Part shown: positions 7,502 to 18,930 of the stretch, in pieces
Layout of the letters: every line of letters begins with the position of its first letter
Numbering within the stretch: position 1 is the first letter of the stretch
From: Castellaniella hirudinis_A
GTDB lineage: Bacteria; Pseudomonadota; Gammaproteobacteria; Burkholderiales; Burkholderiaceae_B
Direction of reading: 5' to 3'
Assembly: GCF_047468865.1 (NCBI RefSeq)
Contig: NZ_JBLGTV010000002.1
Location: forward strand, 186,001 to 250,000
Length of the DNA stretch: 64,000 bases
The notes under the pieces: model-generated
Databases searched by the model: none
Told to the model about the DNA's origin: nothing
What the model saw: only the letters and a program-made list of their open reading frames with translations
Translations under genes and position numbers: made by a program

Positions 7502-8173
7502 ATGCCGAAAAACCGATTTATCGGTGCCGTTCCTTTAGTGCAGAATCTACGTCAGTACCATGCGCGATATCAGGCGGATATCCAGCAGCGGCTGGCAGGC
7601 GTGATCCAGGCTGCGCCGCCGCTGATTTTTTTGCGCGAATGGCTGGCCGGGCCGGGAAGCGTAGGGGCCGTCTGGCCAAGTTCGCGCCGGCTGGCCTGCT
7701 GCATGGCGGCCCAGGCGCCGCTGTCGGGCGATGGCCTGGTGATCGAATTGGGCGCCGGCACCGGGGTGGTCACCCAGGCCCTGCTGGATCGCGGGATATC
7801 GCCGGGGCGTTTGTGGGTGGTCGAGCGGTCGCCCGCATTTGTGCAGCATCTGCGGTATCGGTTTCCCGCCTTGACCGTGGTGGGCGGGGATGCGGCAAAG
7901 CTCGAATCCCTGTTGCCCGCCAACAAGAAAGTGGATGCGGTGATCTCCAGCCTGCCGCTGCGATCCTTGCCTGCCGAGGTGGTCGACGCCATTGCGCGGC
8001 AGTGGCGGGCGTGTCTGGCGCCGGGTGGCTGCCTGGTGCAGTTTACTTACGCGTTATGGGGTCGGGATGCGCGCTGGCTGGCTGGTTTCAAAATGGAATC
8101 CAGCCATTTTTCCTGGCTGAACGTTCCGCCCGCCCGGGTGTGCGTATTCAGACGGGATACGTCGTGTCCCTGA
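7502..8173 (+). CDS. class I SAM-dependent methyltransferase, phospholipid N-methyltransferase-like
   Basis: A 223-residue protein with SAM motif I VIELGAGTGVVTQALL near residue 80, an acidic residue after the next strand (VVERSP) and the PmtA-like segment FLREWLAGPGSVGAVWPSSR that precedes motif I in bacterial phosphatidylethanolamine N-methyltransferases. Members methylate phosphatidylethanolamine at the inner membrane; some homologues have other substrates. The ATG at 7502 follows ACGGAGG at good spacing. An in-frame extension upstream has no family similarity. Monocistronic by context. Confidence 0.78.
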   Translation: MPKNRFIGAVPLVQNLRQYHARYQADIQQRLAGVIQAAPPLIFLREWLAGPGSVGAVWPSSRRLACCMAAQAPLSGDGLVIELGAGTGVVTQALLDRGISPGRLWVVERSPAFVQHLRYRFPALTVVGGDAAKLESLLPANKKVDAVISSLPLRSLPAEVVDAIARQWRACLAPGGCLVQFTYALWGRDARWLAGFKMESSHFSWLNVPPARVCVFRRDTSCP

Positions 8174-8343
8174 TTGAATGGCCACGTGCTTTGAATGGCC
8201 ACCCGCTTGGCTGCGCGTTTAAGGAACCTTCAGAGGTTCTTTAACATAAGTCAAGGACTTGTCTTGTCCTTGTTTGGTATACGTGATCAAAATAGAAACC
8301 ATTATTTTTTTGGATTGCGAATACTATTGTCTCGCATGACGCA

Positions 8344-9306
8344 ATGGAACTGGTCAACGTCGAAATTGCCGCGAAAAAACAGCTGGTAGCGGGGGTCTAC
8401 CTGTTTTGCTTGAAAAGAATGGATGGACGCCCCCTGCCGCCGTTCACGGCGGGCGCCCATATTGGCGTGCATTTGCCCAATGGCATGATTCGCCAGTATT
8501 CATTATGCGGCAGCCCCCAGGATCGCATGCAATACCAGATCGCCGTTCGGGTCGAGCCGGACTCCCGAGGGGGATCCGTTTTGCTGTGCAATCGGCTGAA
8601 GCCCGGGGATACCCTGGCTATTGAATACCCGGTCAATCGTTTTGCCTTGCAGCACGCCGGTAAAACATTGCTGCTGGCCGGCGGCATCGGCATCGCCCCC
8701 ATGCTGCCCATGGCGGCGCAGTTGTTTCGAGGCGGGCAGACGTTTGCGCTGCATTACTACAACCAGGCGCGGTCGCGGGCGGCTTTTATACCGGAAATCC
8801 AGGCGGCCCCCTGGAAAGATGCCGCTACGCTGTATTTCAGCGATGAATCGGGCCGGTCGAGACAGCGGATCGGCGATTTGCTGAGAACGGTGGATCGTTT
8901 GGCCCATGTGTATGCCTGCGGCCCATCGGGTTTTGTCCAGCATGTCATCCAAAATGCCATCCAGGCGGGCCTGAGCAGCCGGCAACTGCACTACGAAGCC
9001 TTTGCGCTGCCCGACGACCTGAAGCCATCCTGTGCCGGGCCGGCGTTTAAAATAAAAATCAAAAGCACGGGCCGGGTGTATGACATCCCGGCGGATGAAC
9101 CGCCCACACGGGCTTTGGCGCGCCAGGGGGTGAAAATACCTGTTTCTTGCGAAGAAGGAAACTGCGGCACGTGCCTGACCCGTGTCCTGGAAGGCGTGCC
9201 GGATCACCGGGATGTCTACCTGAGCGATGCGGATCACGCTCGTCACCGGATTTTCACCCCGTGCTGTTCCAGGTCGAAATCCGCCGTGCTGCTGCTGGAT
9301 ATTTGA
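8344..9306 (+). CDS. phthalate dioxygenase reductase/VanB-type oxidoreductase
   Basis: A 320-residue three-part electron-transfer protein: an FMN/FAD-binding barrel with RQYSLCG (about residue 58), a nucleotide-binding domain with LLAGGIGIAPML and YACGPSGF, and a C-terminal plant-type [2Fe-2S] ferredoxin with CEEGNCGTCLTRVLEG and a final cysteine pair in FTPCCSRSK. This domain order is that of VanB (vanillate O-demethylase reductase). Such reductases take electrons from NAD(P)H to a Rieske oxygenase. No oxygenase gene is adjacent, so the partner is unknown and vanB is not assigned. Confidence 0.88.
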   Translation: MELVNVEIAAKKQLVAGVYLFCLKRMDGRPLPPFTAGAHIGVHLPNGMIRQYSLCGSPQDRMQYQIAVRVEPDSRGGSVLLCNRLKPGDTLAIEYPVNRFALQHAGKTLLLAGGIGIAPMLPMAAQLFRGGQTFALHYYNQARSRAAFIPEIQAAPWKDAATLYFSDESGRSRQRIGDLLRTVDRLAHVYACGPSGFVQHVIQNAIQAGLSSRQLHYEAFALPDDLKPSCAGPAFKIKIKSTGRVYDIPADEPPTRALARQGVKIPVSCEEGNCGTCLTRVLEGVPDHRDVYLSDADHARHRIFTPCCSRSKSAVLLLDI

Positions 9307-9353
9307 AAGGGCTGCCTGTCTTCAGCTGATCAGGCGGTTGGTATCTCGTCCTC

Positions 9354-9378
9354 AATTACTGCATAATTTGCAGTAATT
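9354..9378. promoter_or_regulatory. palindromic operator candidate
   Basis: AATTACTGCA and TGCAGTAATT are perfect 10-bp inverted arms separated by 5 nt, followed by a further half-site (TTAACTGCA, 9377). It lies about 95 bp upstream of the damaged oxidoreductase gene and is a plausible site for the LysR regulator encoded downstream of it. Confidence 0.55.
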
Positions 9379-9471
9379 AACTGCAAGAGTAATATATTGT
9401 TTATCTAATAGTGCGTTTCCATAATATGGGTCAGGGCGCGAAGATGCGTGACCTATTTCAAGGAGATGTAG

Positions 9472-10345
9472 ATGGTTACTATTGTTCGGATTGAGCAGTA
9501 TGGAAGCCCCAATGCTTTGCGCGTTCAGGAAGCAGACCCTGTCGCGCCTGGGGCTGGAAGGCGCGGGTCGTGTGACGGCTGTCGGAGCGGGCGTGAATCA
9601 TGTCCAGGCAGGCGACCGGGTTGCTTATGCCACCGGGCCGCTGGGTGCTTACGCCAGTGGCCGGCTTTATCCGGCAGAGCGTTTGGTCAAACTGCCGGAT
9701 GACCTGTCTTGTGAAGATGCCGCTGCCATCCTATTCAAGGGCATAACCGCACAGTATCTGCTCAAGAGCACCTATTCGGTAGGTTTGGGCACGAGCATTC
9801 TGCTTTATGGTGTTGCCGGTGGCGTGGGCGCCATCATGGCGCAGTGGGCCAAGCAACTGGGGGCATTCGTAATCGGCGTGGTGTCGAAGGCGGCCAGCGT
9901 GCCAAAGGCGGAATCGCTGGGTTGTGATGCGGTAATGGTTTTTAATCCAGACAAACTGGCAAGCGAGGTTGGTCGCATCACCCACGGCCGTATGGTGGAT
10001 GTGGTGTACGACCCGATTGGCCGAATCTCGTTTGAAGCATCACTGGGAAGCCTGCGCCCACGCGGATTGATGGTGTCTTTTGGCGCATCATCCGGTGTAC
10101 CGGCGGCAGTGGAGTTGGCAACGCTGAACGCCAAGGGTTCGTTGTTTCTTACTCGACCATCGCTGGCCGCACACACCGCCAGTGTTGTCGAATACCAGCA
10201 ACGAGCGCAAGATGTGCTGCACGCAGTAAGCAGTGGCGTGATTACGCCACATATCTGGGGGCGTTATGCTTTATCCGATGCGGTCACAGCGCATGCCGAT
10301 CTCGAATCCGGGCGAACCTCCGGCAGTATTATTCTGCGGCCATGA
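9472..10345 (+). pseudogene. zinc-independent quinone oxidoreductase, internal deletion plus frameshift
   Basis: Medium-chain dehydrogenase/reductase (quinone oxidoreductase type). From 9472 one frame gives the family N-terminus MVTIVRIEQYGSPNALRVQE up to DPVAPG. The family then continues in another frame as LGLEGAGRVTAVGAGV, LFKGITAQYLL, LLYGVAGGVGAIMAQWAKQLGA and the rest to the C-terminus at 10345. The roughly 40 residues normally between (GEVxVR...GVNFIDxYxRxGLY...) are missing. A deletion of about 110 bp near 9545 that shifted the frame explains both facts. The 287-residue downstream frame could be expressed from an internal start but would lack part of the substrate-binding domain. Confidence 0.75.
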
Positions 10346-11277
10346 AATACGACGCATTAGGCAACCAGTACAGTGACGAAATCGCGGCGCTGCTTGCCGT
10401 GGCATCCGAAGGCTCGTTCGTGGCTGCCGGTCGCCTGCTGCAGCGCCATCCAACCGTAGTATCCAAACGGGTAGCCGCCATGGAGGCGCGGCTGGGTATC
10501 CGGTTGATAGAGCGCTCCACCCGGCGGGTTCGCTTGACGGATACAGGCATGCAACTGACACAGAAGCTGCGAGCAGCCACCAATCTGATTGCCGAAGCGG
10601 AGCAGGAAGCATCGGCGGGCGCTGTGGAAGTGCGCGGCGTCCTGCGGCTCGCCTTACCGGGCGCCATGGGACGACAGTGGCTGGCGCCGATGCTGCCAGC
10701 TTTCCTGGCCGCTTGTCCGCAGGTGTCTATCGTGGCCGACTACAGCGAACGCTTTGTGGATATCATTGCTGAAGGCTTCGACCTGGCGATTCGTATGGGA
10801 GATTTGCACGATAGCCGGCTGATCGCCAAGAAGCTTGGCGACCACCGCCGCATCCTGTGCGCTTCTCCGGCATATATTGCCGCCCATGGTCTGCCGACTG
10901 AACCACAAGCGCTGGCGCAGCACAGCTGCTTGCGTTTTAGCGGCTTTTCCACATTTCCAGAATGGCGGCTGATTACTGGAGGCCGACAGCAAACGGTGCC
11001 GGTATCGGGATCGATGACCAGCAATGACAGTGAGGCGCTGCTGGCCGCCGCATGTGCTGGAATAGGTATTCTGGCCGCCGGCGAGTGGCTGATGAGCCGG
11101 GATATCGCCGCCGGTAGACTGGTGCGTGTACTGCCGGATTGGCAGTTGGATGCTGCGGGCGGCATCTACCTGGTTCGGCCTTCGGCCAAGTTTTCCGCCG
11201 CCACGACGTTGGCGTTCAAAGCCTGGATCGAAGATCAGTTTTGTACTGGGCTGCCCTGGCATATCGGGGACAGATGA
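10342..11277 (+). CDS. LysR-family transcriptional regulator
   Basis: A 311-residue LTTR with an N-terminal winged helix (EIAALLAVASEGSFVAAGRL ... RVAAMEARLGIRLIERSTR) and a two-lobe effector domain (VRGVLRLALPGAMGR ... GFDLAIRMGDL). Its ATG overlaps the stop of the preceding oxidoreductase remnant (ATGA, 10342-10345), so the two were translationally coupled. Most likely it controlled that gene through the palindrome at 9354. The regulator itself looks intact. Confidence 0.9.
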   Translation: MKYDALGNQYSDEIAALLAVASEGSFVAAGRLLQRHPTVVSKRVAAMEARLGIRLIERSTRRVRLTDTGMQLTQKLRAATNLIAEAEQEASAGAVEVRGVLRLALPGAMGRQWLAPMLPAFLAACPQVSIVADYSERFVDIIAEGFDLAIRMGDLHDSRLIAKKLGDHRRILCASPAYIAAHGLPTEPQALAQHSCLRFSGFSTFPEWRLITGGRQQTVPVSGSMTSNDSEALLAAACAGIGILAAGEWLMSRDIAAGRLVRVLPDWQLDAAGGIYLVRPSAKFSAATTLAFKAWIEDQFCTGLPWHIGDR

Positions 11278-11305
11278 AATACTGCAATCGGGATTAAGTG
11301 ATGGT

Positions 11306-12085
11306 TCAGCGTATCGCGGGAGCATAAGTTTTCACGAAGAACGCCAACGTGATGCCGGTGGTGGCAAGCAGCGTCAAGGCGCGGATGATGTCCGGTGGCG
11401 CGCGCCGTCCGATGCAGGCACCGCCGTATCCACCGATGAGCGCGCCTGCCAGCATGGCCAGAGTCTCGGGCCAACGCACCGCGTCTGCCGTGATGAAGGC
11501 GAGCACAGCCACCACGTTGGCGGCGCTGACCATCAGCGTGCGCGGCGCATTCAAGCGCTTCAAGTCGGACTTGTCGAGCAGGCCCCACATCGCGATCATC
11601 ATGATTCCGACCGCGCCGCCGAAGTAGCCGCCGTAGATACCCAGCGCGAACTGGACGGCCAGCACCGCGTGCGCGTGGATGCGCCAGCGTGCGCGTAAGG
11701 CTTGACCGATGCGCCGTCCAAATGCGAGTGCGATGGAGGCGACCAGCAGCAACCATGGCAATACGAACGTGAATGCCGCGGATGAGGTGCGCAGCAACAG
11801 CAGCGCTCCGATCAGGCCGCCGCACAGCGTCGTCGCCAGCAAGGCACGCACCGGCACGGGGCCGACCGACTGCAGTCCATCTTTGTAGGCCCAGGCGCTG
11901 GCCAGTCCGCCTGGGAAAAGTGCAACCGTGCTGGATGTGTTCGCCTGAACCGGAGGGACGCCTGCGGCAAGCAGTGCGGGCAAGCTGACGAATGAGCCGC
12001 CGCCAGCCAGGGCATTCATCCCTCCAGCTATTATTCCAGCGCAGAAAACCAGAATCATCATATCCATGGAAGCGATATTAGTCAT
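11306..12085 (-). CDS. TauE/SafE-family membrane exporter
   Basis: A 259-residue polytopic inner-membrane protein with about eight hydrophobic segments and the duplicated TauE signature: AGIIAGGMNALAGGGSFVSL followed by QANTSSTVALFPG in the first half, and GIYGGYFGGAVGIMMIA with LNAPRTLMVSAAN in the second. Family members move sulfite, sulfoacetate or other small organic anions. The ATG at 12083-12085 is preferred; MDMM at 12067 is an alternative. It is divergent from a LysR gene, the usual arrangement for a regulated exporter. Confidence 0.9.
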   Translation of the reverse strand: MTNIASMDMMILVFCAGIIAGGMNALAGGGSFVSLPALLAAGVPPVQANTSSTVALFPGGLASAWAYKDGLQSVGPVPVRALLATTLCGGLIGALLLLRTSSAAFTFVLPWLLLVASIALAFGRRIGQALRARWRIHAHAVLAVQFALGIYGGYFGGAVGIMMIAMWGLLDKSDLKRLNAPRTLMVSAANVVAVLAFITADAVRWPETLAMLAGALIGGYGGACIGRRAPPDIIRALTLLATTGITLAFFVKTYAPAIR

Positions 12086-12106
12086 CCGACCGAGCCTCGG
12101 CAATCT

Positions 12107-12140
12107 GGAAGTTCCGGTGCTAGACTTCGGAAATTCCGAA
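12107..12140. promoter_or_regulatory. twin LysR operators between tauE-like gene and lysR
   Basis: Two sites share GGAARTTCC. TTCGGAAATTCCGAA (12126-12140) is a perfect 15-bp palindrome; CTGGAAGTTCCGG around 12107-12115 is weaker. Their centres are 22 bp apart, two helical turns, typical of the recognition and activation sites of LysR regulators in a divergent promoter. Confidence 0.7.
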
Positions 12141-12158
12141 TAGAGGGGAGGAAGGGCG

Positions 12159-13040
12159 ATGCGCTTCGATCTGACCGATCTGCGGGTTTTTCTGTCCGTG
12201 GTGGAGTGTGGCAGCCTGACGCAGGGCGCCCAAGCGACTCATCTGGCGCTGGCATCGGTCAGTGAACGCATTGCCGGCATGGAGGCGGCATTGGGCGTCC
12301 CGCTGTTCGAGCGGAACCGTCGCGGTGTAAGCACCACCGCTGCGGGTAAAGCCTTGATTCGGCATGCTCGTTCGATCCTGGGGCAGGTCGAGCAGATGCG
12401 TGGAGAGTTGCGAACCTACGCGGCGGGCCTGAAAGGCCGTATCCGGCTGCTATCCAACACCGCTGCCATGGTTGCGTTCCTGCCGACGCAGCTTTGCCAG
12501 TTTCTGGCGCTTCATCGAGATTTGTCTATCGACTTGGAAGAACGAACCAGCGCGGATATCGTCCAGGCCTTGGGGAGCAGGCGCGCTGACCTGGGCGTTG
12601 TTGCGGACATTGCGGATCTTGGTGCGCTGCAGTCGCATCTGATCGCAAGCGATCGGCTCGTCGTGATCGTCGGTCGTTCACACCGGGCGGTTGGACGGTC
12701 GCACGTGGCTTTTGCGGATATCCTGGGTGAACCGATCGTGGGCACGGCGGACACGGCATTGGAGGCGCATCTTGCAGAACGCGCGTCGCGGCTGGGACGC
12801 CAGCTCGACTACCGCATCCAGTTGCGGAATACCGAGCATGTGGCCATGCACGTTGAAGCGGGCATCGGGATTTCAATCCTCTCGGAGGGATTGGCTCGAA
12901 CACTGCGCCGCGATCTGGTCATTTTACCGTTGTCCGATGCCTGGGCTGCCCGACGGCTCTATCTGTGCGCTTGCGATTTCTCCACCCTGACCCCGCATGC
13001 CAGCTTGCTCGCCCAGAGATTGATGGGCAGGGCTCCGTAG
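12159..13040 (+). CDS. LysR-family transcriptional regulator, divergent from TauE-like exporter
   Basis: A 293-residue LTTR. The N-terminal helix-turn-helix is clear (LRVFLSVVECGSLTQGAQAT ... RIAGMEAALGVPLFERNRRG), and the effector domain contains GRIRLLSNTAAMVAFLP and HVEAGIGISILSEGLAR. The ATG at 12159 follows GAGGGGAGGAAGG. The 73-bp divergent gap with a twin palindrome suggests that it controls both itself and the exporter. It is convergent with gyrB, and a hairpin separates them. Confidence 0.9.
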   Translation: MRFDLTDLRVFLSVVECGSLTQGAQATHLALASVSERIAGMEAALGVPLFERNRRGVSTTAAGKALIRHARSILGQVEQMRGELRTYAAGLKGRIRLLSNTAAMVAFLPTQLCQFLALHRDLSIDLEERTSADIVQALGSRRADLGVVADIADLGALQSHLIASDRLVVIVGRSHRAVGRSHVAFADILGEPIVGTADTALEAHLAERASRLGRQLDYRIQLRNTEHVAMHVEAGIGISILSEGLARTLRRDLVILPLSDAWAARRLYLCACDFSTLTPHASLLAQRLMGRAP

Positions 13041-13063
13041 CATTTAGTCGGCTATTTTCCCGG

Positions 13064-13112
13064 TCGCTAAAGATGGCCAATTTTTCCCACAACACTTGGC
13101 CATCTTTAGCGA
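13064..13112. terminator. convergent-gap hairpin between lysR and gyrB
   Basis: A 17-bp perfect inverted repeat (TCGCTAAAGATGGCCAA and its complement) with a 15-nt loop lies between two convergent genes. There is no strong T-run after either arm; it may stop both transcripts or protect their 3' ends. Confidence 0.6.
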
Positions 13113-13125
13113 AATCCAACAAAGA

Positions 13126-15579
<2,454 letters not shown>

Positions 15580-15616
15580 GAAAATCCTGTGTGTGTATCC
15601 GTCGGGCAATGAAGGG

Positions 15617-16726
15617 TCAGATGCGCATGGGCATGACGACGTATTTGAATTCGTCGTCGTTGGGCACCGTGATCAGAACCGATGCATTGACGTCGGGCTG
15701 GATGGACCAGCAGATGGATTCGGTCTTGACGTTGCCCAGGACGTCCAGCAGATAGCTGACGTTGAAGGCCACGTCCAGGGGTTCTTGGGCGTAATCCACT
15801 TCGAGTTCTTCCCGGGCTTCTTCTTGTTCGGCGTTGGACGAGGAAATGCGCAGCAGGTTGTCGCCCAGCTGCAGGCGCACGCCCTTGAGCTTGTCGGTGG
15901 TGAGGATGGCGGCGCGCTGCAGGCTGGCCAGCAGCAGTTCGCGCGGGATCTGGATGTGGCGCGTGTAGCCCGTGGGGATGACCCGTTTGTAGTCGGGGAA
16001 CTTGCCCTCGACCAGCTTGGAAACGAGCTCGATTTCGCCAAAGCGGAAACGGATCTGACCAGGGGCCAGATCGACCTGCACCGGGGTGTCGTCATCGGCC
16101 AGCAGGCGCAGCATTTCGTGGATGGTCTTGCGCGGGATGATGGCGTCCATCTGGGCGTCCAGCCCTTCGACCGCCGTGCCGCTGTGGGCCAGGCGGTGGC
16201 CGTCGGTGGAGACAGCGCGCACGAAGCCGGGTTCGAGCACCAGCAGCAGGCCGTTCAGATAGTAGCGGATGTCTTGCTGGGCCATCGAGAAATGAACCTG
16301 GTTGAAGATCTGCCGCAGCGCTTTTTGGGACATGGAAAAGGAGGCCGGCCATTCGCTGGCCTGAGTGACCGTGGGGTAGTCTTCGGCGCTGAGTGTCTGC
16401 AGGGCGAAGCGGCTGCGCCCGGCCTGCAGAGACAGCTTGGCGTCGTCCAGCGACAGGCGGACGTCGCCCGTGTCGGGCAGGGCGCGCAGGATGTCGAGGA
16501 ACTTGCGCGCCGCCACGGTGGTGGACTGGATTTCTTCGCCCACCCCGAAGTCGGCCTGGGTCGTGATCTGGACTTCGAGGTCGTTGGCGACAAAGGACAC
16601 TTGGTTGCCGTTTTTCTGGATCAATACATTGGCCAGGATGGGCAGGGTATTGCGCCGCTCGACGATGCCCACCACGGTGGTCAGGGGCTTCAGCACGGCA
16701 TCGCGGCTTGCTTGGATCAGTAGCAT
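15617..16726 (-). CDS. dnaN: DNA polymerase III sliding clamp (beta subunit)
   Basis: A 369-residue clamp monomer; the homodimer encircles DNA and tethers polymerase III and other clamp-binding proteins such as the DinB encoded at 30.7 kb. It opens MLLIQASRDAVLKPLTTVVG, carries the first-domain RRNTLPILANVLI, and ends in the family YVVMPMRI. Only 6 bp separate its ATG from the dnaA stop codon, so translation is probably coupled. Confidence 0.98.
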   Translation of the reverse strand: MLLIQASRDAVLKPLTTVVGIVERRNTLPILANVLIQKNGNQVSFVANDLEVQITTQADFGVGEEIQSTTVAARKFLDILRALPDTGDVRLSLDDAKLSLQAGRSRFALQTLSAEDYPTVTQASEWPASFSMSQKALRQIFNQVHFSMAQQDIRYYLNGLLLVLEPGFVRAVSTDGHRLAHSGTAVEGLDAQMDAIIPRKTIHEMLRLLADDDTPVQVDLAPGQIRFRFGEIELVSKLVEGKFPDYKRVIPTGYTRHIQIPRELLLASLQRAAILTTDKLKGVRLQLGDNLLRISSSNAEQEEAREELEVDYAQEPLDVAFNVSYLLDVLGNVKTESICWSIQPDVNASVLITVPNDDEFKYVVMPMRI

Positions 16727-16732
16727 GTTGTC

Positions 16733-18151
16733 TTATCCTTTGAGGGTTTGCTCAAGTACGTGAAGTTCGTGGTTGAGTTCCGTTTGTTTGCCGCGCAGGT
16801 CGGTGATCTTGCGCACGGCGTGAAGCACGGTGGTGTGATCCCGCCCCCCGAAAAGGTCGCCGATTTCAGGCAGGCTTTTTTGGGTGAGTTCCTTGGCCAG
16901 ATACATGGCGATCTGGCGTGGCAGGGCGATATTGGCCGGCCGGCGCTTGGAATACATGTCGGCGACCTTGATTTTATAGAAGTCGGCCACGGTTTTCTGG
17001 ATGTTCTCGACCGTGATCTGGCTATTCGACACTGACAGCAGGTCTTTCAGGGCTTCTTTGCAGACCTCGACGCTGAGGACTTCGCGCCCGTGGAATCGGG
17101 CAAAGGCGGACACCTTGCGCAGGGCGCCTTCTAGTTCGCGCACGTTGCTGCGCAGATGCTTGGCAATGAAGAAGGCGACTTCCTCGGGCATGGTGATGCC
17201 TTCGGTTTGCGCTTTGCGCAGCAAGATGGCCACGCGCATTTCGAGTTCGGGCGGTTCGATGGCGACGGTCAGGCCGGAATCGAAGCGGGAAATCAGGCGG
17301 CTGTCGATGTTGGCGAGTTCTTTGGGATAGGTATCCGAGGTGATGATGATTTGCTTGCGCTGCGCCACCATGGCTTCGAAGGCGTAGAAGAATTCTTCCT
17401 GGGTGCGGTTTTTGCCGGCGAAGAACTGGATGTCGTCGATGAGCAGCAGATCCAGCGAATGGTAATAGCGCTTGAAGTCGTCGAAGGCGCGGCGCTGATA
17501 GGCCTTGACCACATCGGAAACGTATTGGTCGGCGTGGACATAGCGGATGCGCGGGCTGGTGCCGCTGGCCAGCAGGGCGTTGCCGATGGCGTGGATCAGG
17601 TGGGTCTTGCCCAGGCCCACCCCGCCGTACAGGAACAGCGGGTTATAGGAGACACCGGGGTTTTCGGCCACCTGCATGGCGGCGGCCCGGGCCAATTGGT
17701 TGGCCTTGCCGATGACGAAGTTATCGAAGGTCAGCTCTAGATTGAGGCGCGAGCGATCTTTGATGGCTTCATCGGCGGCCGTGTGCGCCGGCGTGGCGGG
17801 GGCGGGGTGGGCCGCCGCCGGGCCGGTTGCGCCGGCTGGACTGGCCGCACTGGCCGCGGGCGCCGGCGCGGCGGGCATGCGCAGCGATGGCGCGGGGCGC
17901 GCCTGGGCGGCATGGATTTCGATCTGAACCTGAACCGCCTGTGAAAACCAGTCGCTGGCCAGGGCTTCGATGCGGGTGCAATAGTTCTTGCGCACCCAGT
18001 CGAGTTTCATGCGATTGGGCGCGCCGATGCGCAGGATCGCGAGTTCCGCATCGTAGCCCAGGGGGACGAGGGGTTTGATCCAGGCGCTGATTTGCTGAGG
18101 GGGGAGTTCCTGTTCCAGCTGCTGGACACAGGCCTGCCAAAATTCATTCAT
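16733..18151 (-). CDS. dnaA: chromosomal replication initiator protein DnaA
   Basis: A 472-residue AAA+ initiator. Domain I (MNEFWQACVQQLEQELPPQQ) is followed by a long Ala/Pro-rich domain II (about residues 85-135). The AAA+ core has Walker A GGVGLGKTH, Walker B LLLIDDIQFF, and SRLISRFDSGL. C-terminal domain IV has GGRDHTTVLHA, the DnaA-box recognition helix. It binds the 9-mer boxes described at 2832, 4690-5400 and 18199. A perfect box 48 bp upstream of its start suggests autoregulation. Confidence 0.98.
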   Translation of the reverse strand: MNEFWQACVQQLEQELPPQQISAWIKPLVPLGYDAELAILRIGAPNRMKLDWVRKNYCTRIEALASDWFSQAVQVQIEIHAAQARPAPSLRMPAAPAPAASAASPAGATGPAAAHPAPATPAHTAADEAIKDRSRLNLELTFDNFVIGKANQLARAAAMQVAENPGVSYNPLFLYGGVGLGKTHLIHAIGNALLASGTSPRIRYVHADQYVSDVVKAYQRRAFDDFKRYYHSLDLLLIDDIQFFAGKNRTQEEFFYAFEAMVAQRKQIIITSDTYPKELANIDSRLISRFDSGLTVAIEPPELEMRVAILLRKAQTEGITMPEEVAFFIAKHLRSNVRELEGALRKVSAFARFHGREVLSVEVCKEALKDLLSVSNSQITVENIQKTVADFYKIKVADMYSKRRPANIALPRQIAMYLAKELTQKSLPEIGDLFGGRDHTTVLHAVRKITDLRGKQTELNHELHVLEQTLKG

Positions 18152-18198
18152 AGGAAGTCAACGTGCTAAACCTCGATTCTACCCTTTCCAGAGGCTAG

Positions 18199-18207
18199 TT
18201 ATCCACA
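18199..18207 (+). promoter_or_regulatory. DnaA box in the dnaA-rpmH intergenic region
   Basis: TTATCCACA, a perfect 9-mer, sits between the divergent dnaA and rpmH genes. The rest of the 238-bp gap shows only a weak second match (GGGGGATAA, around 18236) and no clear AT-rich unwinding element beyond promoter-like TTGACG at 18256. DnaA autoregulation is the simplest reading; a minor or ancestral origin is possible. Confidence 0.75.
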
Positions 18208-18389
18208 GATCAAGCTGGGTTAAGGGGCCAGTGCGGGGGATAAGTCCCCAAGTAATTGACGAAAAGCCAAAAATTTGTTGAAATAATGGGCTTTTCGATG
18301 CTTTGGGTGATTAGGGCTTATTTTGCCTGTCATTGGTGCCCGGGCGTTCGAGCCTCAAACCATTTTTCCCAAGCTCTTTTGGATTCGCC

Positions 18390-18524
18390 ATGAAACGCAC
18401 TTTCCAGCCTTCTGTTACCCGCCGCAAGCGCACCCACGGCTTTCGCGTCCGCATGAAAACGCGTGCGGGCCGTGCCGTCCTTAGCGCCCGCCGCGCCAAG
18501 GGCCGCAAGCGCCTGGCCGTCTAA
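18390..18524 (+). CDS. rpmH: 50S ribosomal protein L34
   Basis: The 44-residue, very basic L34 (MKRTFQPSVTRRKRTHGFRV ... GRKRLAV) of the large ribosomal subunit. Start and length are canonical; the in-frame upstream extension is not conserved. First gene of the rpmH-rnpA-yidD-yidC cluster, 46 bp before rnpA. Confidence 0.98.
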   Translation: MKRTFQPSVTRRKRTHGFRVRMKTRAGRAVLSARRAKGRKRLAV

Positions 18525-18570
18525 TTGTCGGATAAGGCGCCTGGCCCGATCAGGCGCCTGACGGACTGCC

Positions 18571-18930
18571 ATGCCTTCCGATTTTCCTTCGGCGGCGCGG
18601 CTGCATCGCCCCTCGGAATACGCCGCGGCCTTGAAAGGCCGACGTATCGCCCGAGGGGCGTTGTTCATTGTGTCCGGCCCCAGGGATGCGGCCAGCGGGC
18701 CCGCCCGGCTGGGGCTGGTGGTGCCCAAGCGCCATGCCCCGCTGGCGGTGACGCGCAATGCCATCAAACGCGTTCTGCGCGAAGCCTTTCGCCTGCAGCG
18801 CAGCCGCCTGCCCGCCGGCGACCTGGTGTTTCGCCTGGTGGCCCGGCCCGATCCAGCCAGCCTGACGCAGCTGAAGCGCCAGGTGCGCGCCGAGGCCGAT
18901 CGGCTGTTGGGCAAGATCGCGCGATGCTGA
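18571..18930 (+). CDS. rnpA: ribonuclease P protein component
   Basis: A 119-residue basic protein that binds the RNase P RNA and helps it remove the 5' leader of pre-tRNAs. It has RLHRPSEYAAALKGRR near the N-terminus and the signature RNAIKRVLREAFR that contacts the catalytic RNA. Its stop codon lies inside the start of yidD, as in most proteobacteria. Confidence 0.97.
   Translation: MPSDFPSAARLHRPSEYAAALKGRRIARGALFIVSGPRDAASGPARLGLVVPKRHAPLAVTRNAIKRVLREAFRLQRSRLPAGDLVFRLVARPDPASLTQLKRQVRAEADRLLGKIARC

Noticed and set aside
9482..10345. Intact 287-residue oxidoreductase starting at an internal codon
   Set aside because: The family N-terminus is present just upstream in another frame and about 40 core residues are missing, so a broken gene is the better reading.
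18152..18389. dnaA-rpmH gap as the main oriC
   Set aside because: Only one perfect DnaA box and no clear AT-rich unwinding block, against four perfect boxes at 4.7-5.4 kb. Strand layout still keeps it possible.
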